Shown: positions 47,406 through 60,231 of the stretch, piece by piece
Position numbering within the stretch: position 1 is the stretch's first letter
Layout of the letters: each line of letters opens with the position of its first letter
Assembly (NCBI GenBank): GCA_022495995.1
Contig: JAFEMH010002503.1
Location: 186,001-250,000 of the forward strand
Length of the DNA: 64,000 bases
Direction: 5' to 3'
From: Adenophora triphylla var. japonica
Lineage: Eukaryota > Streptophyta > Magnoliopsida > Asterales > Campanulaceae
Notes under the pieces: model-generated
What the model saw: only the letters and a program-made list of their open reading frames with translations
The model's database searches: none
What the model was told of the DNA's origin: nothing
Program-made: the position numbers and the translations under genes

Positions 47406-47726
47406 ATCACACCACCAATTATTTTTGCTTAGAAGCAAAAATAAATACTAAGCATATTAACCCTAAGAGAGGCCACACAAATTCATGCAATCTATTGGGA
47501 AATTAAGAATTTCCTTTTTTCCTCCTTGACGAATCTTTGTATGGTACAAGTAACAACACATGTAAATTAACAATGTTTTGTAAGAATGACATTAATTCAG
47601 TCATCACAGCTGTTCCATATGACAAAAAACCGTGTTTTATGATCCATTGATCCTCATATATAGTGTCTACTATGTCCTAAATTGGTTCAAGATTGGGGCT
47701 ATTCCAGTATGATGTACAGGCTCTGT

Positions 47727-50700
47727 TCATACATTAAAGCGAAACAGCATAACATCACCTTCTTGTACTACGTAATCTTTTCCCTCTGATCTCAACTGCA
47801 TATACCCGATACATTTTGTTTATAGATTAATATTGGAGGGGACATGTTAAAGCAGTACGGGTAAAAAATCACATACGCAAAATCCCTTTCTAAGCAGAGA
47901 ATGAACTTACATGTCCTTTCTCCCTTGCTGCTGAAAATGATCCGGCTGCAACAAAATCGTCATAGGCAACCTGAAATAGACACAAGCATAATTATGCGAA
48001 GAGTAATACTCCATCCGTCCCATAAAGATGTTCCCGTTTGCCATTTTTGTTTGTCCCAAAAAGATAGTCTCATATCCAAAACTGCTAGGTTAAAATCATT
48101 GAACTTCCAATATTGCCAACTTAGGAAGAAGAGAGTGTAACGAAGCAATCAATAAACCTCATTAAGGTCAGTGATGGAAATGAATTCTCCCTCCGTCCCA
48201 CTAAAAGTTACACTTTTGGTCAACTTGTTGTAACTTTGACCAATAATTTAAATAAAAATAATGATCCTAATAATGGTCAAACTTACAACAAGTTGACCAA
48301 AAGTGTAACTTTTAGTGGGATGGAGGGAGTATAGGTTATTAAAATGTTGTAAGCTTTATGTAAATGGTTAAAATTCATGACAACTACAGAATACTGCTCT
48401 CGCTTTTTCCTTTATTTTTTTCACAGATAAGGTGAGAAAAAATCACGGAGGACAGAATGGAGCTCACCGTCTCTGCTCGAATGAAGCCTTTTTCAAAGTC
48501 AGAATGGATAACTCCAGCAGCTTGAGGTGCTGTCATTCCTAAATATTAAGAAGTAACATGATCAGCATTTTACACTCAACGATATGTAGTTTTCCACAAT
48601 CAATACCATCACAGGCTTCAATTCTTGGTCACTCTTCTACAGAGCTATTTAAAATCACTACAATTTCCTAACAGAAAAATTATCCAGAAAATGTTCCAGT
48701 CAAATATTCGTAGATGAGTGGTAACTGGTAAGCTAGAAAAAGAGCGCCAATGGAGATTAGTACATCCGGATAGCATAAAGTATATCCCCAAGCAAAGCAA
48801 AGCAAAGCAATGCTAACCTGCTTGAATGGTCCATGCTTTACTTTCCTGTAAGACATCCAAAAAAGAACTTCAGAACTTGAAATATATATAATTCCAACTT
48901 ATTACTACGAAATTCTAGTTTCCTTCACCTTTTCTCCAGAAGTGAAGTATGTTCGCAACCCTAGAAGGCGATATGTTGCCGTTATAAGATTTCCAAGACC
49001 ACTCTCATCCACACCGAGGGACGCCAAAAATTCTACTCTTTCCTCCGAGGGAAGTTCAGTTAGCTCCGCTTCGACCTGCAATGAAAAAGACTCCCAGTTG
49101 AGTTGCCAACCCCAATTTCAGAAAATGAACATGGATCGCACAATGGAATATCAAATGAAAAATAAATGGTGAATGTAAAAAGTAAAGACGATATCATATT
49201 ACAGTAGATGATAAAATAATAGCACCTTCTCACCCTCCCAGTGCTTCCCCAAAAAATATTTTTTAAGAATTATACTATTACAATAAAATATTACTCTAGC
49301 TTGCCAAAAAAAAAGTGGAAAAATATGTTTACAAGTGATTTATTCTCATACACCAGTAACACCAGTATACCTGTGCCGATACAGTTACCAACCCAGATTG
49401 TAATTCAGAAGCAAGGCCCATCACTTCTTTGACATACGGATTACTTTCGGGTGAAGCTAAATCAGATTCAGCTACATTTGCAACATAAATAATGGGCTTC
49501 ATTGTAAGTAAACAGAGATGATCTATAGAATCCTTTTCTAACTCTGTTAAAGACACTGATCTTGCTGGTTTTCCATCAAGTAATGCCTGCTGAATTCTTT
49601 CCAGGGCTAACTTTTCTGCTTCCTCCTGGAATGTAAGTCAGTCCAGACAAAATTACCAATCACATTTATCACCGGCATGTGACGAGTGACAAATACGATA
49701 TCGAGATGAAGCAATCAAAAGTATATGTACCTTGACTTTAGATTGTGAATCTTTAGATTTGCCTTTCTTTAATTTCTCTATTCTTTTCTCAATCTGCATT
49801 TCTTGAAAAGAGCAAGTTCAGTTCCATCAGCTCCCTCTTATTTCAAAATGCTACAGCTATATGCTGCAGACGAAAAATTATATGAAAAAAAACAGGACAT
49901 ATATTTATCTATCTTCCAAATTATTGGGAAAACGTTTAGTCATTGAGAAGAAAGAAGCTTTATTCAGAAAATTCTACCGACTGCTGGGCCCAACTTCACA
50001 AGGAGCTACGAGTATTTTGACTTGTAAGGTCTACACAGAATAAATGATCAACAGATTGATTTGAGACAGCAGAATAGTTTTGGATAGGCTAACTTTATTA
50101 TTTGCATACAGTGGTTACTTCCAATGACCGACGCCCATAGCAATCTTGACATCGGGAGTTCTACATACAAATTGTGATGGTTAATTGGTTACCTGGTCCA
50201 AATCTGAGAAAGCTAGCTCTAAGTTGATGACATCAATATCAGATTTTGGATCAACTTTCCCATTCACATGAACAATATCATCATCCTCAAAACAGCGTAC
50301 AACCTGTAACATCATAACTAAGTCTTTGCAAAGATAAATAATAGTAGGAGTATAAGGGTGGAGTGAACCCTTTAAACATAGAAGAAACAGTTACAAACAC
50401 AATAGATTAAATTCGCAAACATCATTGACAAGGAAAAGAGTGGCATATAACTGAAACTGGCAACTAATATTGTTATATGACTGAATTATTGCTACCTGCA
50501 GTCTTGAGCTCCTAAAACTAACCTTTTTCGTCCTACAAACTAGAGGAGTGAAAACATACAAGACATCACCAAAATAATCAGCCCCACTTATTTCTCTAAA
50601 AGCTTTCACAATCAAATTGAACGTAAGCAAGAGCCTTTAGGAATGTCTCCTAGGTTATAATTTAAAACATATCAAAATCCGTAGACACTCAACCCTTGCG

Positions 50701-53700
50701 CAATAAATGCATGCCTGACATTTGTAAACAGGTATACTACTAAAAATCCTACCAAAAGTACAGTTGGAAACAAACTTTTTTTGTAAGGAGCCAAGTGCTT
50801 GAATCGAGTAGCGTGTTCATTTTAGAAAAGAACTGGTTATGCTGGGACCAATTTGTTCTATAGATAATTTACAAAGAGTATGATTTTAATATTTATCCAT
50901 ATCCATGCTGAATAAAAAGAATGGAAACTACGCTTAACCATACGCGAAAGACCATGTTACCTCAACAATTCATCTCAAATCAGCTTTCAATCCAACTATA
51001 GCCTTCAAAGCTAATTAATTATGTCCTCATTTACAAAGCATGAGCAATAAGCTCGTAACTAGCTTCTAGGGGTGCAGAGAAAGCAATAAAAAGGGAAGGA
51101 ATGCAATACATAGTTATATTGCCTAGAAGATTAACATACCTGAAGTATTGAATCCACTTGACGAATATGTGACAAGAACTTATTACCCAAACCCTGAACC
51201 CAAAAATGGAGAAAGTAATTATATTAGTTAAAAATTATAAGAAGAATCAGGAAGACAATTTGGCTTAATGCAAAGAAACATAAAAGAAACTTAAGATAAT
51301 AAATAAGCTTACCTCCCCTTGACTGGCTCCCTTCACAAGCCCGGCAATATCTACAAACTCTATAGACGCTGGGACAGCTCGCTGAGATTTGCTGAGATCA
51401 GAGAGAACATGAAGACGTGGATCTGGAACACCCACAATTCCTACATTTGGCTCAATCGTACAGAAAGGAAAATTGGCAGCCTGGGCCTTTCCATTCTCAA
51501 CCTACAAAAAGTGGTATATGGATGATAACCAGAAATCCCTAACAGATCAACCTTGAATGCACATGTGCTTACCATCCAGAAAAATTTGCCACTAACTACT
51601 TGAGTGGAATAGGTTCTTAAGAAACAAAAAACAGAAGATAATAAAAATGTATCGAAACAAGAAGCACATTTAAGCTGCATTCTTTGATTTCAAAATAGCA
51701 TGCACTAGGCTGGCAAACATCATCAAATTACGAGCACCCCTACAATAACATATTGTATCATTGCTCCAAAACTTGAGTGCATAAGGGAGCACAATTATGC
51801 TGACATCACTGAATCAAGGCAACTGCGTCCTCTAATTTAACTCTTTTAAAGATACTTTCTCTGTCCCAATAAAAGAGAGATGATTTTCCTTAGTGCGACA
51901 AATTGAGAAAAATCAATCACTTCCTATAAACCCATATCAGTACCATGAATTAGACTTGTTTTAGTTAGTTTCACGTAGTAATGAATTCATAACAGTGAAG
52001 AAAAGTTACAGAAAAAGGAGACCTACCCTCTTTGATGGCACAAAAATAAAAATCTCTTCCTCAACTGGGATGTAGGAAATATAAAGTATGTCAGGTGTAT
52101 GTATGGATGAAGATGAAAGGAAAACGTATGGATAGTTTAACAACCAAACAGAACAATAAGGTTTTCTGTTAAGATTAATCCCAATGGCTAATGTGCTAAC
52201 GTGTAAGAAATTAGAGTGGGGAGATCAAGGAATTACCATTTAGCACATATGGAGGTGATACTATAGTGTGAAAAAGTCCTTTGAAGTGCCATGATTAAAA
52301 ACAAATGCAAGAAGATAAAACTATCTCTGCAGCTCCTTCAGCATATGATGGTAACTTTTGCCTTTTCATTTGTGATTTGTCCCTACAAGAATGTAACTCT
52401 TCGGCGAAATTGGCACATTGAAGGTAAATGGTGAGTCCTAGTTATTCTCGAAGTATCAATTGTCTAATTGAAGAAGTGATGCGGACACAATTGCGGAGTC
52501 ATTTTTGGAGTCGTTTGAGCGTCAACGCGGAAACGGGCGTAACTTTTGATTCCGGAGGAGTTACGGGACGCACAGCATATCAAAACGACCGTCTCGACGA
52601 GAGGAACAAGATTCATGGGCGAAGCCCCATGAGCAGGCCAAAAAAAGGCCGAAAAATGCTTCTAAAGGCCTCAAAAGGCCCGACGAAGCTTTCTATCCGT
52701 TTTTTCCTAGTTTTGGACATTTTCGTCTTTTGAACTGTTTTAGGGTTTTTTCAAATTAGGGTTGCAGCCGTCTTATTTATACCTTGTTTTAGGGTTTGAA
52801 ACGCAGTTTTGACATTTTATGAATTGAATTCATTCTCTTTCAATTTTCTCGAGCGAAAATTGTTGATTGATTGTTGAGTTCCTCGAGCGGAATTCATCAA
52901 TTAGTCTCTATCCAAGTCTTCCGCTACGTCAGTTGGTATCAGATTCCGGTTCATTCCTAGGGATTGGAGAAGATGCCGCCGAAGGGCGTGGCGAAACACC
53001 GTGGGAGGAGTCTTTGATCGTGAAGATGACGTGCTTCAAGAGCGAATCGCACAGATCTTGGAACCTCGCATGGACCAAATCGTGGAGGCTTTGTCCGAGC
53101 GGATGGCCGACATGTTTGAACGTGTCCAGCAGCCGTGCTCCACTGACCAGTGGGCAAAATGCGCCGGCAAAGCTGGGGATTGGGAGGTGGATGATGATGG
53201 AGAGGCCGGGCGAATTTTATGAAGAAATTCCCTGTGTCCGTCGCCGACAACCTAGTGGCTCCCGTCGAAGAAGACAATCGACGATGGGAAGCCTGCAGAT
53301 GAGAACGTAAATCCAAGAGTTTCATGGTGGGCTACAGTCGAAGAGTTCATGGACCGGATTGCAACAAATGAGGAAGTTTTCGAGTTTAAAGGGGTGCCTG
53401 AGGATCGTAGAGTACCGTTAATAGCCACACGGTTGAGAGGCGTGGCTTCGGCGTGGTGGCGGCGGTTGAAGCTTTCTCGTGTGCGGCTTGGTAAATCGAA
53501 GATTGTGACTTGGGAGAAGATGAAGAAGCAGATGAGGGTCGTTTCTACCTTATAACTATCGGCGGACGTTGTACGAAGGTTGCGGGAACACGAGACGAGG
53601 GGCGGAAATCGGTAGATGATTACACCACGTAATTCTATCACCACGGCGCGGAATGAGATTCAGAGACCGATGATCGGATGGTGGCTAGATATATTGGGGT

Positions 53701-56700
53701 CTCGCGTATTACGCTACAGACACACTCAACATGTTTGATATTGGGACCGTGTCGAGGCACATCACGAGCTCGGTAGCTGAGAAGCGCCAAGGCGTTTCAT
53801 CGGGTGCAAGGCGGGACTTCGAGCGGTGCGGTTACGGTGGGACACCAAATCCTACCGCCAATGCACCACCCACCGTAGGGCAACCATCTCGTGGGGCAAC
53901 CAATAATACGCGGTGTTTCGGTTGTGGGAAACCGGTCATCGACAAGCCGATTGCAAGAAGAACGGCAAGAGGGCGCTATTTAATGAGACTACGGCTACGA
54001 GGAAGAGGGGGATTTTGAACTTCCGTAAAATCCCACATTCGATGAGGATGATCGGGCGAGGGAGAGTTTGTAGAGGGAGATGTTGGCGTGTCCTTCGTAG
54101 TTCGGAGATCATGTCTAACTCCGCGTGTGACAACCGAGACTGAGCGGCCGCGTAACAACATTTTTCGCCTACATGTACCATTCCGGGCAAGGTGTGTCGC
54201 TTGTGGTCGACTCGGGTAGCCGTGAGAATATTGTTGCAGAGGAAGCAGCATGTGCCGAACATTCCAACCGAGAAGCATCCCAAACCGTACAAACCGGCTT
54301 GGCTCAAGAAAGGGGGTGAGGTAACTGTTTCCAAACGTGCTCTTATTTCTTTTTCTATGTGGTCTAAATATCGTGATGAGGTCTCGGTGTGATGTAGTAG
54401 CCATGGATGCGTGTCATTTATTATTGGGTAGACCTTGGCAATTTGATAGACAAGTGGTTCATAACGGCCGGCGTAATACTTACGGTCAGGGGTTGAGGGT
54501 TCGAAAATTGTGCTTGTCCCGAGTAAACCTAAGCAGATAAAGTTGTAGAGACTACCCCAAAATCGAGTTGTTTGTCACGGGCACAGCTTTGACGCCGAGT
54601 TAGAAGATTCTCGATGTGGTTTATGTGTTGATTGGGAAAGCAGCTGGATGATGCAGCCGTCGTTCCTGACGCAATCATTCCTTTATTACATGGAGTTCTC
54701 TAGTGTTTTCCTGCAGGAGTTACCTTCAGTTTACCACCTCGCGCGACATTCAAAGATCATATGCACTGGGTTCCCTGAGCGAGTCTTCCTAACAGGCCAC
54801 ATTATCGGATGAGTCCCAAGGAGCACGAGGAGCCGCGCAGCAGTGTAGAGGAGTTACCGGCGAAGGGGCACATTAGAGAGAGCTTGAGCCCTCATGCAGC
54901 CCACCATCTTAACAATCAAGCAGGATGGATCGCTGGCGTATGTGCAAGGCTGACAAGATAGGGCTATCAACAAAATTACCGTACGGCATGCATTTCCGAT
55001 CCCGAGATTTGATGATTTGTTGGATCGATTAGTGGGCCGCAGTTGTTTACAAAGCCGGACTTGAAGAGTGGCTATTACCGATTCGGGTGCGACCAGGGTG
55101 ATGAGTGGAAAACAGCCGTTTAAGACGCGTGAGGGTCAGGATGAGTGGCTCGTGATGCCTTTTGGGCCGTCTAACGCCCCAGAGTACATTTATGAGGGTG
55201 ATGAATCGGGCCATTCTTTGCGTCCCTTTTATCGGGACCTTTGTAGTGGTGTACTTCGACGACATCCCGATTTACAAAGAAGAGTCGAAGAGCATATTCC
55301 ACATATCCGGCAGTTTACAGCTTCTGCAGTTAGAACGAGTTCTACGCAAAGAACCAAGAAGTGTGTTTTTATGGTGCCTCGTGTTCTATTCCCTGGGTAT
55401 GTGATTTCGGGAGATGGCTCATGTGCGGGTTGATGGTGCTAAGGTCGAAGGCAGCAGTGGCCTAGCCCACAACACGCACTGAGGTGCGGAGTTTTCATGG
55501 GTCAAGCTTCATTTTATAGGCGTTTTATCCCTAATTTCAAAGAAGATCACGGCACCGACACGATCGCATGAAGAATGTTCGGTTTTCTTGGAATGAGGAG
55601 GCGGAATTGGCTTTTCAACAGATCAAGGAGCCGATTGACCACCGCTCCGATCTTGATTTTACCGGATTTCTCCCACCCATTCGAGCCGCACACGTACGCA
55701 TCTAAGGTTGGGATAGCCCTAGCCGTAATAGCGCACCGCCGCCTACTTCAAATGAGAAACTATCCGGGGCAAAGACACGATACAAAGACGTACGATCCGG
55801 AGTTTTATGCATTGTTCAGTGCGCTTAAGCATCGCGCCATTATTTATTCCGGAGAGTTCATTCGTTTCACCGATCATGATTCGTTGAGGCATTTACACGG
55901 TCAAGACAAAATCTCACCTCGTCATGCTCGCTGGGTTGCTTTCCTCGAGCAGCTTTACTTGTGGTCAATCACAAGGCAGAGTTTCCAACAGAGCGGCCGA
56001 TGACTGAGCCGTCGCGGACTACCGAGTACCATGCGCGGAGGTACCAGATTTGATTCTTTTCGCGATATACTTGCTCGCCGATCCGTATTTCTCTAGCATT
56101 ATTGATGTGGCGATCAAGGGGAGAAGACGGATTTCTTGCCGCAGGAAGGGTTCTTATTTAAGGGCAATCCGCTATGCTGCTCCTGATTGCGGCCTTCGCT
56201 GCAGATTATTCAGAGCTACGTGAGGGGCATGCTGGGACTCGGATCGCACACTACGCTAGTTCACTGCCTTATTTCCGGCCTAGTATGCGCAAGGAAGTCG
56301 AGAAGTTTGTGCAATGCCGGATTTGTCACGCAAAGAAAGGGACGGCTACTAATGCCGGGTCAGATATGCCATCGCTCTGCTCCGACGCAACCTCAGCGGA
56401 CGTGAGTATGGATTTCGTGGTAGGGTTGCCACGCACACAAATGGGTCATGATTCTATCTATGTGGTGGTGGACAGTTTTCTAAGATGGTTCATTTCATAC
56501 CGTGCAAGAAAACCACCGACGCAGCTTAATGTCGCTCGCTTATTCTTTCGGGAGGTCTATCGTCTTCACGGGTTGCCGCCTTCTATTGTTTCGATCGTGA
56601 CACGCGTTTTCTTAGCCATTTTTGGCGCAGCTTGTGGAAGATGGCAAACACACAAACCGAATTTCGCAGTGCCTATCACCCCCATGCACGGCCAGCAGGT

Positions 56701-58701
56701 GGTCAATCGTTCGTTAGGCGGCAACCCTGTCATACGCTTAGTTGGGAACATATTAAGGCGTGGGATCGAAATTATGCCAAGCGGAGTTTGCTCATAATCA
56801 CGCAGCTTAACCGCAGCACGGGTTCACCCTTTCCAGTGGTGTATGCGGTTCACCCTAAGGGACCATTAGACTTGATTGCTTTGCCCAACAACAAGAAGGT
56901 CCATCACAAGGCCGCCGATATGGTGTCGGGATTACGTGAGGTACACAAGGTCGCCTTTGATCAAGCACAGCCGCTAACAAGAAATACAAGCAGCCTCTGC
57001 GGATCGTAAGCGGAGGAGTAGGCTGAGTTCGATGTTGAGATTATGTGTGGGCGCCCCGACGAAGGAACGTTTTCCAGATTGGAGCATACAACAAACCGTC
57101 CGCGAAGAAGATTGGTCCAGTGGAGATCGTGGAGAAGATTAACCCGAATGCGCACGGTTGAAACTTCCAAGCCACATTCGTACAAACTGACGTCTTCAAC
57201 GTGAAACACTTGATTCCGTTTACAGTGATGCTTCTTCCGACGAGGACACCGCACATATTCGCGGCCGAATTTTTCTCGGCTGGGAGAATGATGCGGACAC
57301 AATTGCGGAGTCATTTTTGGAGTCGTTTGAGCGTCAACGCGGAAACGGGCGTAACTTTGATTCCTGAGGAGTTACGGGACGCACAAAGATATCAAAACGA
57401 CCGTCTCGACGAGAGGAACAAGATTCATGGGCCAAGCCCCATGAGCAGGCCAAAAAAAGGCCGAAAAATGCTTCTAAAGGCCTCAAAAGGCCCGACGAAG
57501 CTTTCTATCCGTTTTTTCCTAGTTTTGGACATTTTCGTCTTTTGAACTGTTTTAGGGTTTTTTCAAATTAGGGTTGCAGCCGTCTTATTTATACCTTGTT
57601 TTAGGGTTTGAAACGCAGTTTTGACATTTTTTGAATTGAATTCATTCTCTTTCAATTTTCTCGAGCGAAAATTGTTGATTGATTGTTGAGTTCCTCGAGC
57701 GGAATTCATCAATTAGTCTCTATCCAAGTCTTCCGCTACGTCAAGAAGGGAGAGTATGCCACATAACTTTCATCAAGTTGATGTACAGGGATAGTCCTGA
57801 GTAGTGTTGCATAAATTCAAGTCTTTTAAATGGAATATGAGATTTCCTTTGTTTAAAAATTGAAGTAAATCATTTGGATTTCAATTGGGAAAATCCAAAG
57901 AAGTGTTGCATAAATTCAAGTCTTCTAAATGTAGTCTATGGTTTCCTTTGTTTAAAAATTGAACTAAATCGTCTGAATTTCAGTTATAAGGTACGAATTA
58001 CATGCTTCTAACCATGACTCAGTGAAATAAATATTCTATATAAATGCATGAACCCCATGCTCTCAAAATGACTTCAATGTAAAACTAATGCTAGCACACT
58101 TAATGCTCATTCAGTACGCAAGAACGACTGCACCATTCTAAGTCATTGTAGCATAAATAGCATTCAGTAATAGATCAAATAAAATGGAAATGAATCACAA
58201 TCCACAATTGCTTCGAACCCAAACAAGCACTTACCGGTCATTTGGTACTCAAGATTAGAATCATGATTCCTTGAATCATGGAATGAAATTTGTACCAATC
58301 TGACATGAACGGAAACAAAACCATTCGTGTGTACCAAACAACCCCTTGAAATTCATTCTATTAGCAACTGACTGATTACAGGGATAATTATGAATACTCT
58401 TTTTGAACTTGAGTAATCACACGAAACACAAGAGGGATGTTTAAACATGTAATAAACACATACTGTAACATTTTATTGAGGAAGAAATGGAGGAGAAACT
58501 CACAACGGCGTTGAAGAGGGTTGACTTGCCAACATTGGGGAGACCTACTATTCCGGCTCTCAAGCTCATGCTAATCTTCGACGACGAGAAAGAGCGCCTC
58601 CGGGAGCCAATCAATTGGCAAGTTTCTGAGAGGTTTGATGACCAGTTACCAAATGAATTCCTCAACAGCGATGACTTCAACGGAAATGCGATTCTCGCCA
58701 T
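47727..58701 (-). CDS. YchF2: Organelle-targeted YchF/Obg-like ATPase, eleven exons
   Basis: Exons, read on the minus strand: 58504-58701, 51313-51501, 51140-51193, 50193-50303, 49731-49793, 49371-49625, 48929-49075, 48818-48845, 48468-48538, 47911-47970 and 47727-47795. They join at GT-AG sites without a break into 414 residues. Bacterial YchF has about 363; the extra N-terminal 45 are basic and Ser/Arg-rich without acidic clusters ([20 protein letters not shown]), as in chloroplast or mitochondrial transit peptides. The G domain shows G53-LPNVGKS-60, DIAG at 117-120 and NVAE at 255-258, the YchF variant of NKxD that favours ATP. The C-terminus is the TGS domain (from about 330, ending [10 protein letters not shown]). 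YchF proteins bind ribosomes and ATP and affect translation and stress responses. It resembles the second, organellar plant YchF rather than cytosolic OLA1. Intron 1 is 7 kb because of an inserted retrotransposon in opposite orientation. Confidence 0.95.
48187..48329. mobile_element. Short, near-perfect Stowaway hairpin in YchF intron 9
   Basis: CTCCCTCCGTCCCACTAAAA and its complement TTTTAGTGGGATGGAGGGAG bound a 143 bp element. The arms pair for about 50 bases each (AAGTTACACTTTTGGTCAAC continues inverted), with a single obvious mismatch in the ends. Flanks are TT and TA. Confidence 0.92.
51502..52476. other. YchF intron 1, part 1 (no gene)
   Basis: AT-rich intron sequence. A degraded Stowaway-like end (CTTTCTCTGTCCCAATAAAA) lies near 51856. 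Nothing else is recognisable. Confidence 0.5.
52477..52931 (+). repeat. 5' LTR of the YchF-intron element
   Basis: 455 bp, starting TGATGCGGACACAATTGCGG and ending TCTTCCGCTACGTCA. It contains TCTTATTTATACCTTG, a TATA-like site, and several TTTTAGGGTTT blocks. Confidence 0.95.
52933..52946 (+). other. Primer-binding site, initiator tRNA-Met type
   Basis: TTGGTATCAGATTC directly follows the 5' LTR. TGGTATCAGA is complementary to the 3' end of plant initiator Met tRNA. Confidence 0.8.
52970..54130 (+). pseudogene. gag region of the YchF-intron element, broken
   Basis: An acidic/basic N-terminal part (52975-53300) is followed by the gag core piece [20 protein letters not shown] with [11 protein letters not shown] at 53380-53480. 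A zinc knuckle near 53910-53960 is split over two frames (CFGCGK in one, GHRQADCKK in the next). Several frameshifts are visible. Confidence 0.8.
54170..57010 (+). pseudogene. pol region (PR-RT-RNase H-integrase) of the YchF-intron element, broken
   Basis: Protease-like [10 protein letters not shown] lies near 54210. RT shows [14 protein letters not shown] and then [13 protein letters not shown] at 55140-55290 across a frame change. RNase H has [19 protein letters not shown] and [20 protein letters not shown] at 55795-55925. Integrase shows a zinc-finger piece CRICHAKKG, the core [20 protein letters not shown] and [15 protein letters not shown] at 56310-56590. One expected catalytic Asp position of the core reads differently ([10 protein letters not shown]). 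C-terminal pieces run to about 57010 and the 3' LTR begins at 57289. Confidence 0.88.
57289..57743 (+). repeat. 3' LTR of the YchF-intron element
   Basis: 455 bp and about 99% identical to the 5' copy. Differences lie near AACTTTGATTCCTGAGG, CACAAAGATATC, GGGCCAAGC and TTTTTTGAATTG. Confidence 0.95.
57744..58503. other. YchF intron 1, part 2 (no gene)
   Basis: AT-rich intron. The phrase GTGTTGCATAAATTCAAGTC with its downstream context is present twice (about 57803 and 57902) as an imperfect ~100 bp direct repeat. No coding frame is seen. Confidence 0.55.
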
Positions 58702-58805
58702 TTTCGTGAAATCAAATTTGACAGTGCGTGTTTTGTGTGTGAGGACGGAGAGGTTTATCCCTGGAATAACTGGAAGGCGGCAAAGTACCCCCTCTTAATC
58801 CTTAG

Positions 58806-59653
<848 letters not shown>

Positions 59654-59661
59654 ATCCTTAG

Positions 59662-60231
59662 GGCTTATTGTTCTAAACTCCCCTTTAGATTTACCAAATT
59701 GCTATAAAAAACCCTAAGCTTTACATATTCATACTTCACGCCCGTAGGTTGTGTAAGTTGTAACCAATTTGTAAGATTTTAAGTTTGTTATGTAAAACCG
59801 TCCATTCTGTTAAGAGTAAGTTTTAGGGGAAACATGTTTCTCCATAAGTTATAAAAAGCCCATTTTTCATCCTTAAAATATCGAGTTTAGACCTTAAAAC
59901 ATTGAGTTTAGGCCTTAAAATATCTAGAAAATAAAATAGTGAGTTTAGGCGTTAAAACAGTGAGTTTAAGCTAGAAAATAAAATAGCAAGTTTAGAATAG
60001 TGAATTTAGGCTTTAAAACACCAAGTCGATATATTTAAAAACATGACTTTTTATATAACTTATGGAGAAATAGATTTCCCCCAAAATTTTCTGGTTGAAT
60101 AATTCAGGAATCAATCTTCGAGACACCGTCTTTTAAGAAATCGGACACCTTCAGATTAGATTGAATTCAGATTTCAGGACTTCGGACTTGAAAAAAAAAA
60201 AAAAGAGCCCCAAAAATTTTTGGGGAATAAT
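59662..60231. other. AT-rich spacer with a short degenerate repeat
   Basis: At 59875-60030 the phrase GTTTAGGCCTTAAAA(T/C)A recurs about five times in diverged form. Otherwise nothing is recognisable. Confidence 0.5.

Larger units (their letters stand above)
52477..57743 (+). mobile_element. Ty3/gypsy LTR retrotransposon in YchF intron 1
   Basis: It has 455 bp LTRs (TGATGCGGACAC... to ...CGCTACGTCA) at 52477-52931 and 57289-57743 and a perfect duplication AGAAG at 52472-52476 and 57744-57748. The primer site TTGGTATCAGA follows the 5' LTR by one base and fits initiator tRNA-Met. A purine tract GGGAGAA precedes the 3' LTR. Coding order is gag, protease, RT, RNase H, integrase, hence Ty3/gypsy. 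I see no second RNase H and no chromodomain. The LTRs differ at roughly five substitutions and two small indels, so insertion looks recent, yet the coding region is full of frame breaks. Orientation is opposite to the host gene. Confidence 0.94.

Noticed and set aside
52477..52931. The two 455 bp repeats as a segmental duplication of host DNA
   Set aside because: Primer site, polypurine tract, 5 bp TSD and gag-pol between them identify LTRs.
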